A stretch of DNA of 64,000 bases from Ignavibacteria bacterium (GCA_016716125.1 JADJWZ010000005.1:62001-126000); one strand, 5' to 3'; positions 28,154 through 38,858 are shown, numbered from the stretch's first letter. Translations and numbers: made by a program. Notes: generated by a model from the sequence alone, not told the origin.

Positions 28154-29867
28154 TTAACCGGTGACGGAAATAAGTTCTTTTGCGCTGTTTATTGATGATT
28201 CTGTAATCTTCTCTCCGCTTAAAAGCTTAGCTACCTCTTCTATTTTTTCACTTACCGATAAAATCCTTATGAGTGCGGAGGTTTCCTTATCTTTGTCTGA
28301 TTTACTAACATTGAAATGCCTGTCACTCATTGCCGCTATTTGGGGCAGATGAGTAATGCAGATGATCTGATGAGATGAAGCGAGTTTTTTAAGTGTAACG
28401 CCTACTTTCTGCGCAATCCTCCCGCTTATTCCTGCGTCAATTTCATCGAAGACAAGAATTCCGATGTTGTCTTTTTCCGAAAAAACTGTTTTTATTGCAA
28501 GCATTATCCTCGAAATCTCGCCTCCGGACGCTGATTTTCTCAGCGGTGAAAAATCCATGCCTTTGTTTGTCTTGATTAAAAATTCAATTTCGTTTATTCC
28601 TGTTGCTGTAAGCTGAAAAAATTCTTTGCCTTTTTTAACGGAATAAAAATTTTCAGTATCTGAAACAGTGTTTTTTATTTCTACCTTAAATACCGCAGAT
28701 TCAAGTCCAATATCGGTTAACAGCTTATTAATATTTTTTTCAAGTTCTTTGGATTTTTTAATTCTGCCGGCTGAAATCCGTTCAGCAATTAAAAATAAAT
28801 TTCCTCTTTTTCCGGATATTTCCTTTTCCAGTTTTTCAATTTCGAAATCAAAGTTTTCCGCAAAAGTAAATTCCTTTTGAATATCTTCAGTTTTTTTGAT
28901 TATACCCGTCAGATCCAGTTCATATTTTCTTTTGAGTCGGTTAATTTCAGATATCCTGTTCCTTAAAAATTCTATTCTGAGCGGATCAAAATTCAAATTA
29001 TTGCTGTAATCAGATAAAGAAGAAGAGGTTTCCTTAATGATTATATATGAACTTTCAAGATCTTCGGTTAATTTTTCATAGTTTTTATCAAACGCAGAAA
29101 TTCTTTTTAATTCCTTTATCGCCGAACTTACCAGAAACATTGCATTAACTTCATTTTCATGAAGCGACTGTAAAGAAAAATTCAGCGCCGAAGATATTTC
29201 TTCTGAATTTTCAAGTTTGATTAATTCTGACTCTATCTCTGTGTCTTCGCCTTCACTGATATTTATATTATTTATCTCTTTTAATTCATGATCTAAAAAT
29301 TTTCTTCTGCTGATAATATCATCTTTTTTTGATATCAGGTCAGTATAATCAGATATCATATTTTTAAATTCAAGAAAATCCTTTTCATACTCACTTATAC
29401 TTTTCTGGTCAGAAATATAATTATCGAGAATATTCAAATGTTTCTTTATTAAGAAGAGACTGATGCTCGTTTTGAGAGTGGATATCAATCACGGCATCAC
29501 CGAATTTTTTCATATCTGAAATATTAACAGGAGTGTCGTTAATAAAACATCTGTTGATCCCTTTATTATTTATCTCCCTTCTCAATATAAGATATCCGGA
29601 AAAGTCCTCTTCGGGAAATAATTCATTAAAAAGTTGACTTACGGTTTTATTTCCGGTAAAATTGAACTGACCTTCTACTATCAACTTATCATCGCTCTTC
29701 TTTATTTTAGAATGGTCAGCTCTCTCTCCGAGGAGCAGCGACAGGGCATCAAGAATAATAGACTTACCTGCGCCGGTCTCTCCCGTTAAAATATTCAAAC
29801 CGCCGGTAAAGTTTATTTCAGCTTCTTTTATTATGAGGTAGTTCTTAATAAATAACTTCTCTATCAT
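28154..29867 (-). CDS. recN: DNA repair ATPase RecN (one frameshift)
   Basis: The N-terminal part has the Walker A LTGETGAGKSIILDAL (about 28-43) and ends out of frame after QSLLNKE. The C-terminal part carries the coiled-coil arms, the signature LRKSASGGEISRIMLA, Walker B ILVFDEIDAGISG and THLPQIAA. The break is at a T-run on the plus strand (29441-29443). Removing one base restores NKE-HLNILDNYI, the expected junction, and a 570-residue RecN. RecN is an SMC-like protein acting on double-strand breaks. It lies downstream of dnaA on the same strand. I treat the break as a sequence error. Confidence 0.9.
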
Positions 29868-30188
29868 TATTAATTATATATATAAAAGATTAGTAGCAGT
29901 AGCAGTGGTGTTAATAGTGTCAGTAATTAATAAACCTCAATGTATCAGCCATAAAATTGTCTGATAACTTGTTAATAAAAATAGCTTAAATAAAAAATAT
30001 TAACAACTGAAGATAAAAGAGAGTAAAATTTTAAATAAAAATGTCAGTAATTACAATTTATTAATAAGTTACTGATATAATACTGACAAGATCAGATCAA
30101 GATATAATAATCGAACTGAATCATTAGTAATAAAATAATACTATGCGGACATAATGAAATTTAATATATTACTATGTTAGAATTAAGA
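29868..30188. other. AT-rich region between dnaA and recN, possible part of an origin
   Basis: No gene is visible in these 321 bases. They are very AT-rich and contain TTATTAACA on the minus strand (29970-29978), one mismatch from the relaxed DnaA-box form TTATNCACA. Several CAGTAATTA-type repeats lie near 29920 and 30043. Confidence 0.35.
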
Positions 30189-31708
30189 TCAGAGATTCTT
30201 AAGATGGTCTTTGATCTCAAGGATCTGGTTTAAAACGTCAGTGTCTTTCTTAATGAGGTTAGAGATGATGTTGTTTGCATACAGAACGGTTGCGTGATCT
30301 TTCCCCCGAAATTAAGTCCGATGGATTCAAGTGTCAGGGGAGTAAGTTCTTTTGCAAGATGCATTGCGACCTGTCTTGCAAAGGCAATTTCCTTTTGCGC
30401 TTTCTGGACAAATTTGGTTCTCAGAAATTTTGTAATAATTTGCTACAGTATAAATAATATTTTCAATTGAAATATTCTTTGCGCGCCTTACGGTACCGAC
30501 GACTCTTCCAATTACATTTTCAGCAATCTCCAGATTAATCTCTCCGTTATATCTTAATACGCTGTCGGCAATAATTCCTACAATACATCCTTCTATGGTC
30601 CGTATGCTGTCTTTAACATTTGAAGCAATAAAGTGAACAACTTCTTCCGGAGCTTCAATGCCGGCTTCTGTTAATTTTTTCTGAATGATAGCCACCCTCA
30701 TTTCCCAGTTCGGCGCCTGTATATCAGTTGTTATTCCCCATTGAAATCTCGACATAAGTCTTTCTTCTACGCCTTTGATCTGGTTGATCGGTTTATCGCT
30801 GGAAAAAATTATATGTTTTTTGTCGTTGTATAAGGTATTAAATATCTGATACATAAAATCCTGCGTTTTCTCTTTTCCGCTGAGATACTGCACATCGTCA
30901 AGTATAAGAACGTCAAGGGATTTATAAAACGAGTCAAGTTTTTTAGTCCCGTTTCTGTTGGAAGAAAAATCGATCCTGTTCTGAGCGATGTTATTTGTAA
31001 ATTGCGTTGTAAAATCCGGAGCGGTAGTATAATAAACTTTCATATCCGGATTCTTTTTTAAAATTTCGTTTCCAATCGCCTGAATAAGGTGAGTCTTTCC
31101 GAGACCAACACCGCCGTAAACAAAAAACGGATTGTAAGTTTTACAGGGTTATTGGAAATTGCATAAGCTGCTGCAACTGCAAGTTCATTGCTTTCACCTT
31201 TAATAAAATTTTCGAAGAGATGTTTTTGATTTAAGTTGCTTGAAAAATTATTGTACGGATCAGAAGTCAGCTCATCGGCATTAACGCTTATGTTTTCGAA
31301 TAAAGATTTTTCTTCGGCGGATTTATTAATATTCACTTTTTGGTTTTCGGATTCATTTTCTCCGAAAAGACCATATTGAGAAATTTCATAATTAAGCTTA
31401 CCCTCGGGACCGAGGAGAGATTCTGTAATTGAGGAAATAATTTTGTTATATCTGCTTTCTATCAGACTGTAATAATCTTCGCTTGGAACAGAAATGGTGA
31501 GAACATTATCCTTAAAACTTTTAGGAACTATAACGGAAAACCAGGTATTAATTTCGCCGGCTTTAAGACTATCAGAAAGCAGTTCCAGAAATTTTTTCCA
31601 AATCAGCTCAGTCTTTGCAGAGGTTTCGGAAGGTATAGAATTTTCGGTTACTGTTTTAGTGTCAGAGTTTTTATTTTTTTGGGATCCGGCAGCAGAGAAT
31701 TTTATCAC
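30189..31708 (-). CDS. dnaA: Chromosomal replication initiator DnaA (three frameshifts)
   Basis: The start is GTG at 31706-31708, as no ATG precedes domain I (ELIWKKFLELLSD). Reading across the breaks gives the AAA+ domain (VYGGVGLGKTHL, Walker B LDVLILDDVQYLSGK, SSDKPINQIKG) and the domain IV signature (ARQVAMHLAKELT, LNFGGKDHATVLYA). Breaks: one base missing in the T run 31139-31142, one extra at GG 30417-30418, and one missing in the C run 30303-30307. Restored length is 506 residues, normal for DnaA. The gene is essential, so the breaks must be sequence errors or this copy is not used. A promoter candidate is at 31787-31816. Confidence 0.93.
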
Positions 31709-32130
31709 ACCTAAGAATATTAAAAATTATTAACAAATCATTGCCGATTAACATTTTACTTTATATGGACCGGCAGGTTCAAATCGCAAAAATAAGAATA
31801 TTAACAAAATTACCAATAAAGATGGAAGCAGTTAAAGCCCTTATAAGTATAGAAGTTAAGATACCAGAGGAAACTTACTAACATTTTCTGTTAATAAGCG
31901 GTTAGTCAGGCTTGCCAGCAAGTTCCGCAAAAACCCATAGAAAAAAGTTATTAACAATATGTTAACAGGGTTTTTGTTCTTATTTTCCTTGGTATATATT
32001 AAACAAACTCAAAATTATTTTCAAGTTTGATTTTAAAATAATTTTAAAAAAATTGAAAAAAGTTTAAAAGGGATATTGAATAGACAAATAAATAAATTCT
32101 TTTTAGCGAATAGTTTTTTTACTTTGACAA
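31709..32130. other. dnaA-alr intergenic region, candidate replication origin
   Basis: The 422 bases separate divergent dnaA and alr. TTATTAACA occurs three times: 31727-31735 (+), 31889-31897 (-) and 31948-31956 (+). With the copy at 29970 this makes four around dnaA. The motif is one mismatch from TTATNCACA. The stretch 32020-32110 is very AT-rich and could be an unwinding element. A short hairpin CTTGC-CA-GCAAG is at 31911-31922. Location next to dnaA and motif density support an origin, but AT-rich sequence gives such motifs by chance. Confidence 0.35.
31787..31816 (-). promoter_or_regulatory. Candidate promoter of dnaA
   Basis: On the minus strand TTG (31814-31816) and TATTTTTG (31787-31794) match the Bacteroidota consensus TTG at -33 and TAnnTTTG at -7, with 19 bases between. 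It lies 79 bases upstream of the GTG start of dnaA. Confidence 0.5.
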
Positions 32131-33291
32131 ATGAATCTGAAGTCCGATGATAAAAATTTCAGCGACACTTTTGCTGAAATAGATCTGAAAATTTTCACAA
32201 ATAATTTTAAAAAAATAAGAGAGTATGCCCGAAGTAAGAAAAGGGATACTAAAATTTGTTCGATAGTAAAAGCAAACGCTTACGGTCACGGAATGAACGA
32301 AATGGCTGAAACGCTTTCCCGGTTAGGCACTGATTATCTCGGTACAGCGGATTACACAGAAACAGCATCGTTAAGAAATTACCTTGATTCGAAAAAACTT
32401 CATAAGGTTCCGATACTGTGTCTGGGATTAATCACCGAAAAAAACGAACTGACACAAAACTTAGCCGGAAGGAATATAGAGTTTTCCGTAGCTGACCTCC
32501 GGTCTGCGAAAATGCTGAATGATGTTGGTAAGAAATTAAACAGAAAACCTGTGATACACATACAGGTAGATACGGGAATTAACAGAACCGGAATTAAGAC
32601 TGAGGACGCTTATGATACAGCGGCAGAAATTTCCAAATTAAAAAACATTAATGTAAAAGGAATTTATTCTCATTTTGCAACAAGCGAAATACCGGGCAAC
32701 AGATACTCGGAGCTTCAGTTAAGAAAATTCAAAGAAGTTGTTAAAGAAATAGAAGAAAGTATTTTGAAATTTGAACTCAGACATATAAGCAATACCGGCG
32801 GTATATTAAATTTCAATGACGGATATTTTAACATGGTAAGACCGGGAATATCTTTATATGGATTTTATCCGGACGAGAAGAAAGTAAAACACAGAATTGG
32901 GATTGAACCGGTAATGTCACTTAAATCTAAAATTAAATTTATCAAGGAGCTCAATAAAGGAGAAAGCATATCTTACGGCAGAACGTTTTACACAAACAGG
33001 CGTACGCGAATTGCATCAATACCGGCGGGTTACGGAGACGGTTATCCGAGATCATTAAGTAATCTGTCGAAAATATTTATTAACGGAAAATTATACAAAG
33101 TAGCAGGGACGGTCTGTATGGACTGGATAATGGCAGACATTGGAATGAAAGATAAAATAAATATAAATGACGAAGCGGAATTATTTGGCAGAAATTATCC
33201 GGCGCATATACTTGCCGCGCTTACAGATACAATTTCATATGAAATAACGTGCAACATTTCATCCAGGGTAAAAAGAATATATAAAAAATAA
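32131..33291 (+). CDS. alr: Alanine racemase
   Basis: The 386-residue PLP enzyme has the cofactor lysine Lys47 in VKANAYGHG, the phosphate-binding and domain-linking HISNTGG and VRPGISLYG motifs. The C-terminal domain has SYGRTFYTNRRTRIASIPAGYGDGYPR and GTVCMDW. It supplies D-alanine for peptidoglycan. The frame is intact in a region where neighbours are broken. Its stop overlaps the next start (TAATG), so the 108-residue unknown protein is translated with it. Confidence 0.95.
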   Translation: MNLKSDDKNFSDTFAEIDLKIFTNNFKKIREYARSKKRDTKICSIVKANAYGHGMNEMAETLSRLGTDYLGTADYTETASLRNYLDSKKLHKVPILCLGLITEKNELTQNLAGRNIEFSVADLRSAKMLNDVGKKLNRKPVIHIQVDTGINRTGIKTEDAYDTAAEISKLKNINVKGIYSHFATSEIPGNRYSELQLRKFKEVVKEIEESILKFELRHISNTGGILNFNDGYFNMVRPGISLYGFYPDEKKVKHRIGIEPVMSLKSKIKFIKELNKGESISYGRTFYTNRRTRIASIPAGYGDGYPRSLSNLSKIFINGKLYKVAGTVCMDWIMADIGMKDKININDEAELFGRNYPAHILAALTDTISYEITCNISSRVKRIYKK

Positions 33292-33617
33292 TGCAGGAAA
33301 CTCTAAAGAAAGATTATTTAACATTTATATTCAAAAGAACTGTCAATGACTTATGGAAACAAAACGTCAGACAGGAACACATATCAACAATCAGAAAAAT
33401 TTCGGAACGGCTTCTGAGATCGGAAAATCTCATGAGGGATTTGTATATACTTCACCACATTAAAGAGTTTGGAAATACAGGAAAGTATCTTATATATATT
33501 TTAAAGAAACTGGAAGACGATGTAATAACATTTGACAATCTTACACAGAATGCAAACGATGATACGGAATATCTGGGTAAGGAACTGATGAAATATTTTT
33601 CGCGGAAGGTGAGGTGA
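33291..33617 (+). CDS. Small helical protein of unknown function coupled to alr
   Basis: The 108-residue protein has no signal peptide, membrane segment or motif I recognise. It is mostly helical and basic in its first half (KRTVNDLWKQNVRQEH). Its start overlaps the alr stop by one base and its stop overlaps the next start by four, so it lies in a tight translational chain alr - this gene - 33614. Such coupling suggests a shared role, perhaps in cell-envelope growth, but nothing in the sequence proves it. Confidence 0.6.
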   Translation: MQETLKKDYLTFIFKRTVNDLWKQNVRQEHISTIRKISERLLRSENLMRDLYILHHIKEFGNTGKYLIYILKKLEDDVITFDNLTQNANDDTEYLGKELMKYFSRKVR

Positions 33618-35215
33618 TCTCGGATGGCAATGATAAAGTAAGTTTTAATTTAGACAGCGCGGCAGAAGAGAGTGAAAAGACGGAAGATGCAATTGATATA
33701 GAAGCGGAGTTAAAGAAAATGGATGAGAGTGAAGCAGAAGCAAGAGAAGGAGAGGACGGAGAAGAAGATGAGGAGCTGGTAAAATTCAGGCAGAATTATA
33801 TGGAGCTGCTCAGGACGGAGGAAGAGGATGATAATGCGGCATTTGTGTTGCCGGAGAAAATGGAGATGGGAGATGGAGGTGTATTACCGGAATTGAATTC
33901 CGGTATGTATGAGCCGGAGGCAGCGGATCCCGAAGATGAAATTCCGAACTCGTTATTTCAAACAGAAAAACCCGAAGCAGGCAAACCACCTGAAATATCT
34001 GCAGACGATACAGGTAACAAGCAAAAACATGTCCAGCCGGAGCTCGAGAATACTCCTCAGACTGAGTCCGCAGAAACCGCCGCGTCTGCTGTTCCGTCCG
34101 ATCAGCCGGAATTGAATTCCGGCGCAGCAACCCATGCTGATCGAAAAACACCGCCCCCCGCCGGACCTCCGGCAGATTTGAATTACATCGAAGGCGATGA
34201 ATCCTTTACCATTAAAAAAACTTTTCCCGGTAAATCAGAAACAGAAAACGATGAGATCCCGGATTCGCAAGAAGAAAAATCAATTGCAAATATCGAAGAA
34301 TATAAACTCGATGAGGATATTCAGAATGAACTCAATAAATACGAAAGAGAACTTAAAGAAAAACTCCTAGACAGCAGTATTCAGCATTCCGGTGAATCAG
34401 ATGTTTCAATTGTTTCCGAAGAAGATCATAATCCGGATCAGACTGCAAATGAGGAATTTGTAAATTTTGAAATGGAAATTAAATCACTTAACGGTAAACT
34501 GAATTCTGAATTTGACAGTCTTATTTATATCATCACCGCTAAGATTGACAACGAAGAAGAAAGAGCGAATATTATTTCAAACATTACTAATATTAGCAGT
34601 GACCTTGAATATTCTTCAAAAGAAATGTCACTCGAAATTATTTCCAATATCTATCAGGCGATCAGACTTTCTTTTGAAAAAATAGCAAACGGAAAATACG
34701 ATATTACCGAAAGCACTTTGAACTTATATAAACTCGGACTTACGCTTGTTTCAAATCTGATAAAGGGCGAAGACTATTTCGGCTATAAGAATATTCTGAA
34801 GTCAATCGAGAATATAAGAAAAAGTCTCATTGAGGAAAATTTAATGAGAGAAGAATATTTAAAGAACAAAGAAATTAAGAATCAGCTTGCTGACAGACTT
34901 AATGAAAAATATTCTGATGATCTTCAAAAGGAAAAATTAGTAAGTCTTAAAAAACTAATTAAGGATACTGATGAAAACTTCAAGAGTCTTTATAAAATAG
35001 AAGGCGAGTTCCGGATATACGAAGCGCTGAGAAGCCTAACTTCTGCGCTGACAAATCTTAAAGAGACAGTATTAATTGCAAAGGAACTTAAGTTAGATAA
35101 GTTGGTTCAGCTTGCAGAAGCCGGATATGTATTTCTGAAATTTATACAAAGCTACAGAATAAATCCTGTTTCGGAAGATACTGAGAAATATATCGTTATA
35201 TTATTTATAATATGA
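33614..35215 (+). CDS. Large acidic protein with disordered N-half and helical C-half, unknown function
   Basis: The 533-residue protein starts at GTG (33614), overlapping the previous stop by four bases. Residues 1-270 are extremely acidic and Pro/Ser/Thr-rich (MDESEAEAREGEDGEEDEE) and likely disordered. Residues 290-530 are an all-helical domain without catalytic motif. The end reads YIVILFII, an odd hydrophobic tail for this protein. In another frame the sequence continues EIYRYIIYNMKAIIIDKEV towards 35310. A frameshift near 35190, like those in neighbouring genes, would explain this. I do not recognise the family. The length and the last residues are therefore uncertain. Confidence 0.6.
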   Translation: MISDGNDKVSFNLDSAAEESEKTEDAIDIEAELKKMDESEAEAREGEDGEEDEELVKFRQNYMELLRTEEEDDNAAFVLPEKMEMGDGGVLPELNSGMYEPEAADPEDEIPNSLFQTEKPEAGKPPEISADDTGNKQKHVQPELENTPQTESAETAASAVPSDQPELNSGAATHADRKTPPPAGPPADLNYIEGDESFTIKKTFPGKSETENDEIPDSQEEKSIANIEEYKLDEDIQNELNKYERELKEKLLDSSIQHSGESDVSIVSEEDHNPDQTANEEFVNFEMEIKSLNGKLNSEFDSLIYIITAKIDNEEERANIISNITNISSDLEYSSKEMSLEIISNIYQAIRLSFEKIANGKYDITESTLNLYKLGLTLVSNLIKGEDYFGYKNILKSIENIRKSLIEENLMREEYLKNKEIKNQLADRLNEKYSDDLQKEKLVSLKKLIKDTDENFKSLYKIEGEFRIYEALRSLTSALTNLKETVLIAKELKLDKLVQLAEAGYVFLKFIQSYRINPVSEDTEKYIVILFII

Positions 35216-35331
35216 AAGCGATCATTATTGATAAGGAGGTAGACGATCAGGATGTGTTTATTTCTTATCTGAATGATCCTGTGAAGATATTCAGCAATAT
35301 CAAAAAAATTAATAATCTTACTTTTTATAAA

Positions 35332-36437
35332 ATGATAAATTATGCTGTAATAATGGCCGGCGGAGTCGGTACAAGATTCTGGCCGAAAGGAAATTACAAA
35401 GTTCCGAAACAATTTCTTAAAATCACGGACGATAACGATACTCTGCTTCAGCTTGCTTATAAAAGACTCGATGATGTTTTTAAAAACACACATATTTTTG
35501 TAGTAACAAATGTAATTTATAAACAGGAAGTTAAAAGGCAGCTTCCGAAAATTCCCGATGAAAATATTATCTGCGAGCCCGTAGGCAGAAATACCGCGCC
35601 ATGTATCGGACTTTCCTGTGTTTTTATAAACAGGTTTCAGCCGAAAGCAAATGTGCTTGTAGTAGCTGCTGATCATCTTATCGATGACGTTGATGAATTT
35701 CACAGAGTTATCAAAAGCGGATTGAAATTTGTAAACGATAACGGAGGAATAGTTACTCTCGGCATTCATCTGATAAGCCGGAAACCGGTTACGGATATAT
35801 TCAGTATGATTCAGATATTTACACCGACGTAGAAACAGAAAGTCTTAACAATGTCGCTGCAGAAAGAGTTTTCAAAGTAAAAACATTTGCCGAAAAGCCT
35901 AACCTTGAAGTTGCAAAAGCTTTTCTTGAAAGCGGAGACTTTCTCTGGAACAGCGGCATGTTTATTTTCAGAACAGATACCATGATCGAAGAAATTAAAA
36001 ACTATATGCCTGAACTTCATAAATCTTTAAACAGACTTTCAGATAATATTCTGTCAACAACTTTTCCGAAAATTCTCGAAGATGAATATTCCAAACTGAA
36101 AAGCATATCAATGGATTACGGCGTAATGGAGAAATCCGAAAAAAGTCTTTATTATCAGAAGTCATTTTGGATGGAATGATGTCGGCGCATGGGATGAAGT
36201 TTATAACATCAAAGAAAAAGATCCGGAAGGAAATGTCAGAAAAGGTATGACAGTAACACACCATTCTAAAATTGCCTGATAATCAACGACTTGAAAATAG
36301 TTGCTACAATCGGCGTGGAAGATTTGCTGATTATTAATACGGAAAACGGTCTGCTTATCTGTAAAAAAGGCGAAGCGCAGAAAGTAAAGGATGTAGTCGA
36401 TTATCTGAGAAGAAAAGGAATGGATCAGTTTTTATAA
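35332..36437 (+). CDS. manC: Mannose-1-phosphate guanylyltransferase (three frameshifts)
   Basis: The start MINYAVIMAGGVGTRFWP carries the nucleotidyltransferase signature. An upstream ATG at 35212 in the same frame adds 40 residues with no family match. Further motifs are KVPKQFL, EPVGRNTAPCIGL, VVAADHLI, GFLWNSGMF-like DFLWNSGMFIFR, SMDYGVMEKS and GWNDVGAWDEV. The tail is VRKG to RRKGMDQFL. Breaks: one base missing near 35766, a shift between about 36140 and 36165, and one A missing in the run 36268-36271. Restored length is about 368 residues, typical of the short bacterial GDP-mannose pyrophosphorylase without isomerase domain. It makes GDP-mannose from mannose-1-phosphate and GTP for glycans. 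Confidence 0.9.
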
Positions 36438-36464
36438 AAATTAAATAATGTAAACAGGCAGTAT

Positions 36465-36858
36465 ATGAAACTTGCGCACTTAGGAATTGCAGTGAAGTCT
36501 CTTGAGGAATCTGTAAAAAGTATTTGAAAGATATTCGGTATAACCGCTTGGCAGCGGAATATGTCGAGGAACAGAAAGTAAATGTCAGAAAATTCCATCT
36601 TGAAAACTGCGATATAGAACTGCTCGAAGGCACGGATCCGGAATCGCCTATCTCAAAATATATTGAAAAAAGGCGAAGGTATTCATCACGTATCCTTCGA
36701 AGTGAATGACATAGCGGGATCACTATTAAAACTTAAAGAAGACGGGATCAGACTTATTAATGAAACACCAGGATAGCGCTGATAATATGCTGATAGCTTT
36801 TCTTCATCCGAAATCCGCGAACAATATTCTTATTGAATTTACACAGAAAAAAAAATGA
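36465..36858 (+). CDS. mce: Methylmalonyl-CoA epimerase (four small indels)
   Basis: Pieces in different frames spell one VOC-fold protein: KLAHLGIAVKSLEESVK, YVEEQKVNVRKF, DIELLEGTDPESPISKYIEK, GEGIHHVSFEVNDI, LINETPRIGADN, and IAFLHPKSANNILIEF. The metal-binding His in AHLGIAV, His in GIHHV and Glu in LIEF are all present. Breaks: one A missing in 36515-36519, an indel in the A run 36666-36671, and two single bases missing near 36771 and 36778. Restored length is 131 residues, the usual size. It interconverts (R)- and (S)-methylmalonyl-CoA in propionate metabolism. The mutase is not in this window. Confidence 0.88.
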
Positions 36859-36912
36859 ATATTATATGTCATCTGCAAAATAAAATTATTCAGCTTTTGA
36901 TTTGGTAAGAAT

Positions 36913-38838
36913 ATGGATGATAAAAAAGAAAAAATAGAATTTATAGATGACAAAGATCTTAATCCGACTCTTAAAAAAGAAAAGTTAAATTCACTTCCCT
37001 CTTCTCCGGGAGTATATCAATTCAGGGATTCCGCAGGAAAGCTATTGTATATTGGAAAAGCGGCGGTTTTGAAAAACAGGGTCAAGCAGTATTTTCAGTC
37101 TAAACCGGTTTCTCCGATGATCAGCGCGATGATTAGAAAGATCAGCGACATAGAGCTTATCTCAACGGACAATGAAGTGGAAGCTCTTATCTCGAGCAGA
37201 ATCTCATCAGAACTCATAAGCCGAGATATAACATAAATTTCAAAGATGACAAATCATATCCTTATATAGTAATTACAAACGAATCGTTCCCGAGAATTTT
37301 CCCCACGCGGAAAAAGATCGGACGGGTCGAAATATTTCGGACCTTATACAGACGTCAGAAATATGAGATTTGCTCTGAAGACCGTAAGAAATATTTTCAT
37401 GATAAGATCCTGCAGTCTCAATCTCACGGAAGATGCTATTTCCAAAAATAAGTTTAACCTTTGTCTTGACTACCATATTCAAAAATGCGAAGGTCCCTGT
37501 GTCGGATATGTCAGTAAAGAAGAATATAATTTTACAATAGATCAGGTATCAAAACTTCTTAACGGAAAAACGAAATCTCTTATAAAAGACCTTACTGTAA
37601 AAATGCAGGATTATTCCGAAAAGATGCAGTTTGAAAAAGCAAAGCAGATAAGAGACAGAATCAATGCGATAGAAGTATATTCATCCAAACAGAAAATTGT
37701 GGATGATGAGATCATTGACAAAGACGTTATTGCTTTTGAAAAAACGGATAACGATTGCTGCGGTATGGTTCTCAAGATCCGCGACGGAAAGGTAATCGGA
37801 AAGACGCATTATTTTCTAACTAACGTAGAAGACAAACATCTGCTGAAATTATAGAACAGCTCCATAACTACTATTCCAAATCAGAATTTATTCCGATGAA
37901 ATTCATCTTATGACAGAGCCGGAAAATCAAAGCGCTGTAAAAGACTGGCTGGAAAAAAGAAAAAGCGGAAAAGTAGATATGGTAATTCCAAAGATCGGAG
38001 ACAAGTATAAACTGCTTTTTATGGTGAGAAAAAACGCGAGGTTAATGCTCGACGAACTTATACTCACCAGACTTAAAAGAGAATTCATTCCGCCTTCACT
38101 TGATTCGTTAAAAAAGGATCTGAATCTTACCAGAATTCCGAGGAGAATTGAATGCTATGACATTTCCCATATTCAGGGAACGGATACTGTGGCTTCAATG
38201 GTAGTGTTTGCAGAAGGCCGTCCGAAAAAATCAGATTACAGAAAATTCAAAATTAATTATGTAACTGATGAGACCGGAACACCGGATGATTTTCTAGCTA
38301 TGAGAGAAGTGATCTACAGAAGATATAAAAAAATCAGCGAAAAGAATTCCGACGGTAATTCAGATTCACCCGCAGAAAATTCAAAGGAAGATCTCAGCTT
38401 CGGATCGGTTCCTGATTTGATTATTATAGACGGTGGAAAAGGTCAGTTGTCATCAGCGGTAAAAGTTCTTGAAGACCTCGGCGTAAAAGATCAGAATATT
38501 ATCGGTCTGGCAAAACGTCTGGAAGAAGTCTATCTCCCGGGAGAATCAATGCCGCACAACATTCCTAAAACCTCAAGCGGGTTAAGACTTTTACAGAGGA
38601 TAAGAGACGGGCTCACAGATTTGCCGTAACTTATCACAAAGACTTAAGCAAAAGAACTCTGACCTCGGAGCTTTCCGATATAGAAGGTATAGGCGACAAG
38701 ACGGTTCAAAAACTCTTGACTAAATTCGGCTCCGTGGAAAATATTAAAGACATGTTAAAAAACAGTTATGAACAGATTGAATCCGAAGCCGGCAAAAAAA
38801 CAGCAGAGAGACTAAGGAAGCATTTTGAAGATCTATAA
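36913..38838 (+). CDS. uvrC: Excinuclease ABC subunit C (six indels)
   Basis: The GIY-YIG domain is clear (LPSSPGVYQFRD, LLYIGKAAVLKNRVKQYF, EQNLIRTHKPRYNI). The UVR motif follows (MQFEKAKQIRDRI near residue 230). The RNase-H-like nuclease domain has RRIECYDISHIQGT and DLIIIDGGKGQLSSA, and the C-terminal HhH reads IEGIGDKTVQKLL. Breaks near 37191, 37316, 37331, 37840, 37895 and 38610 are all explained by one missing base each. Restored length is 643 residues. UvrC makes the two incisions of nucleotide excision repair. Six errors in one gene with no other decay points to poor base quality here. Confidence 0.92.
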
Positions 38839-38858
38839 ATGTAAGATATTTACAGCAT

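Noticed and set aside
30189..31708. Programmed ribosomal frameshifting in dnaA
   Set aside because: There are three shifts in different directions, without slippery heptamers or the same pattern in the family, and neighbouring genes are broken in the same way.
31755..31800. tRNA gene, because GGTTCAAATC resembles a T-loop
   Set aside because: No acceptor stem, anticodon arm or D-arm can be folded around it.
33810..34151. Antisense frame of over 100 codons within the acidic protein gene
   Set aside because: It is produced by the biased codon content of the acidic, Pro-rich sense sequence. No domain or start context supports it.
35212..35331. N-terminal extension of manC from the ATG at 35212
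   Set aside because: The 40 extra residues lack family similarity and overlap the preceding gene; MINYAVIMAGG is the normal start.
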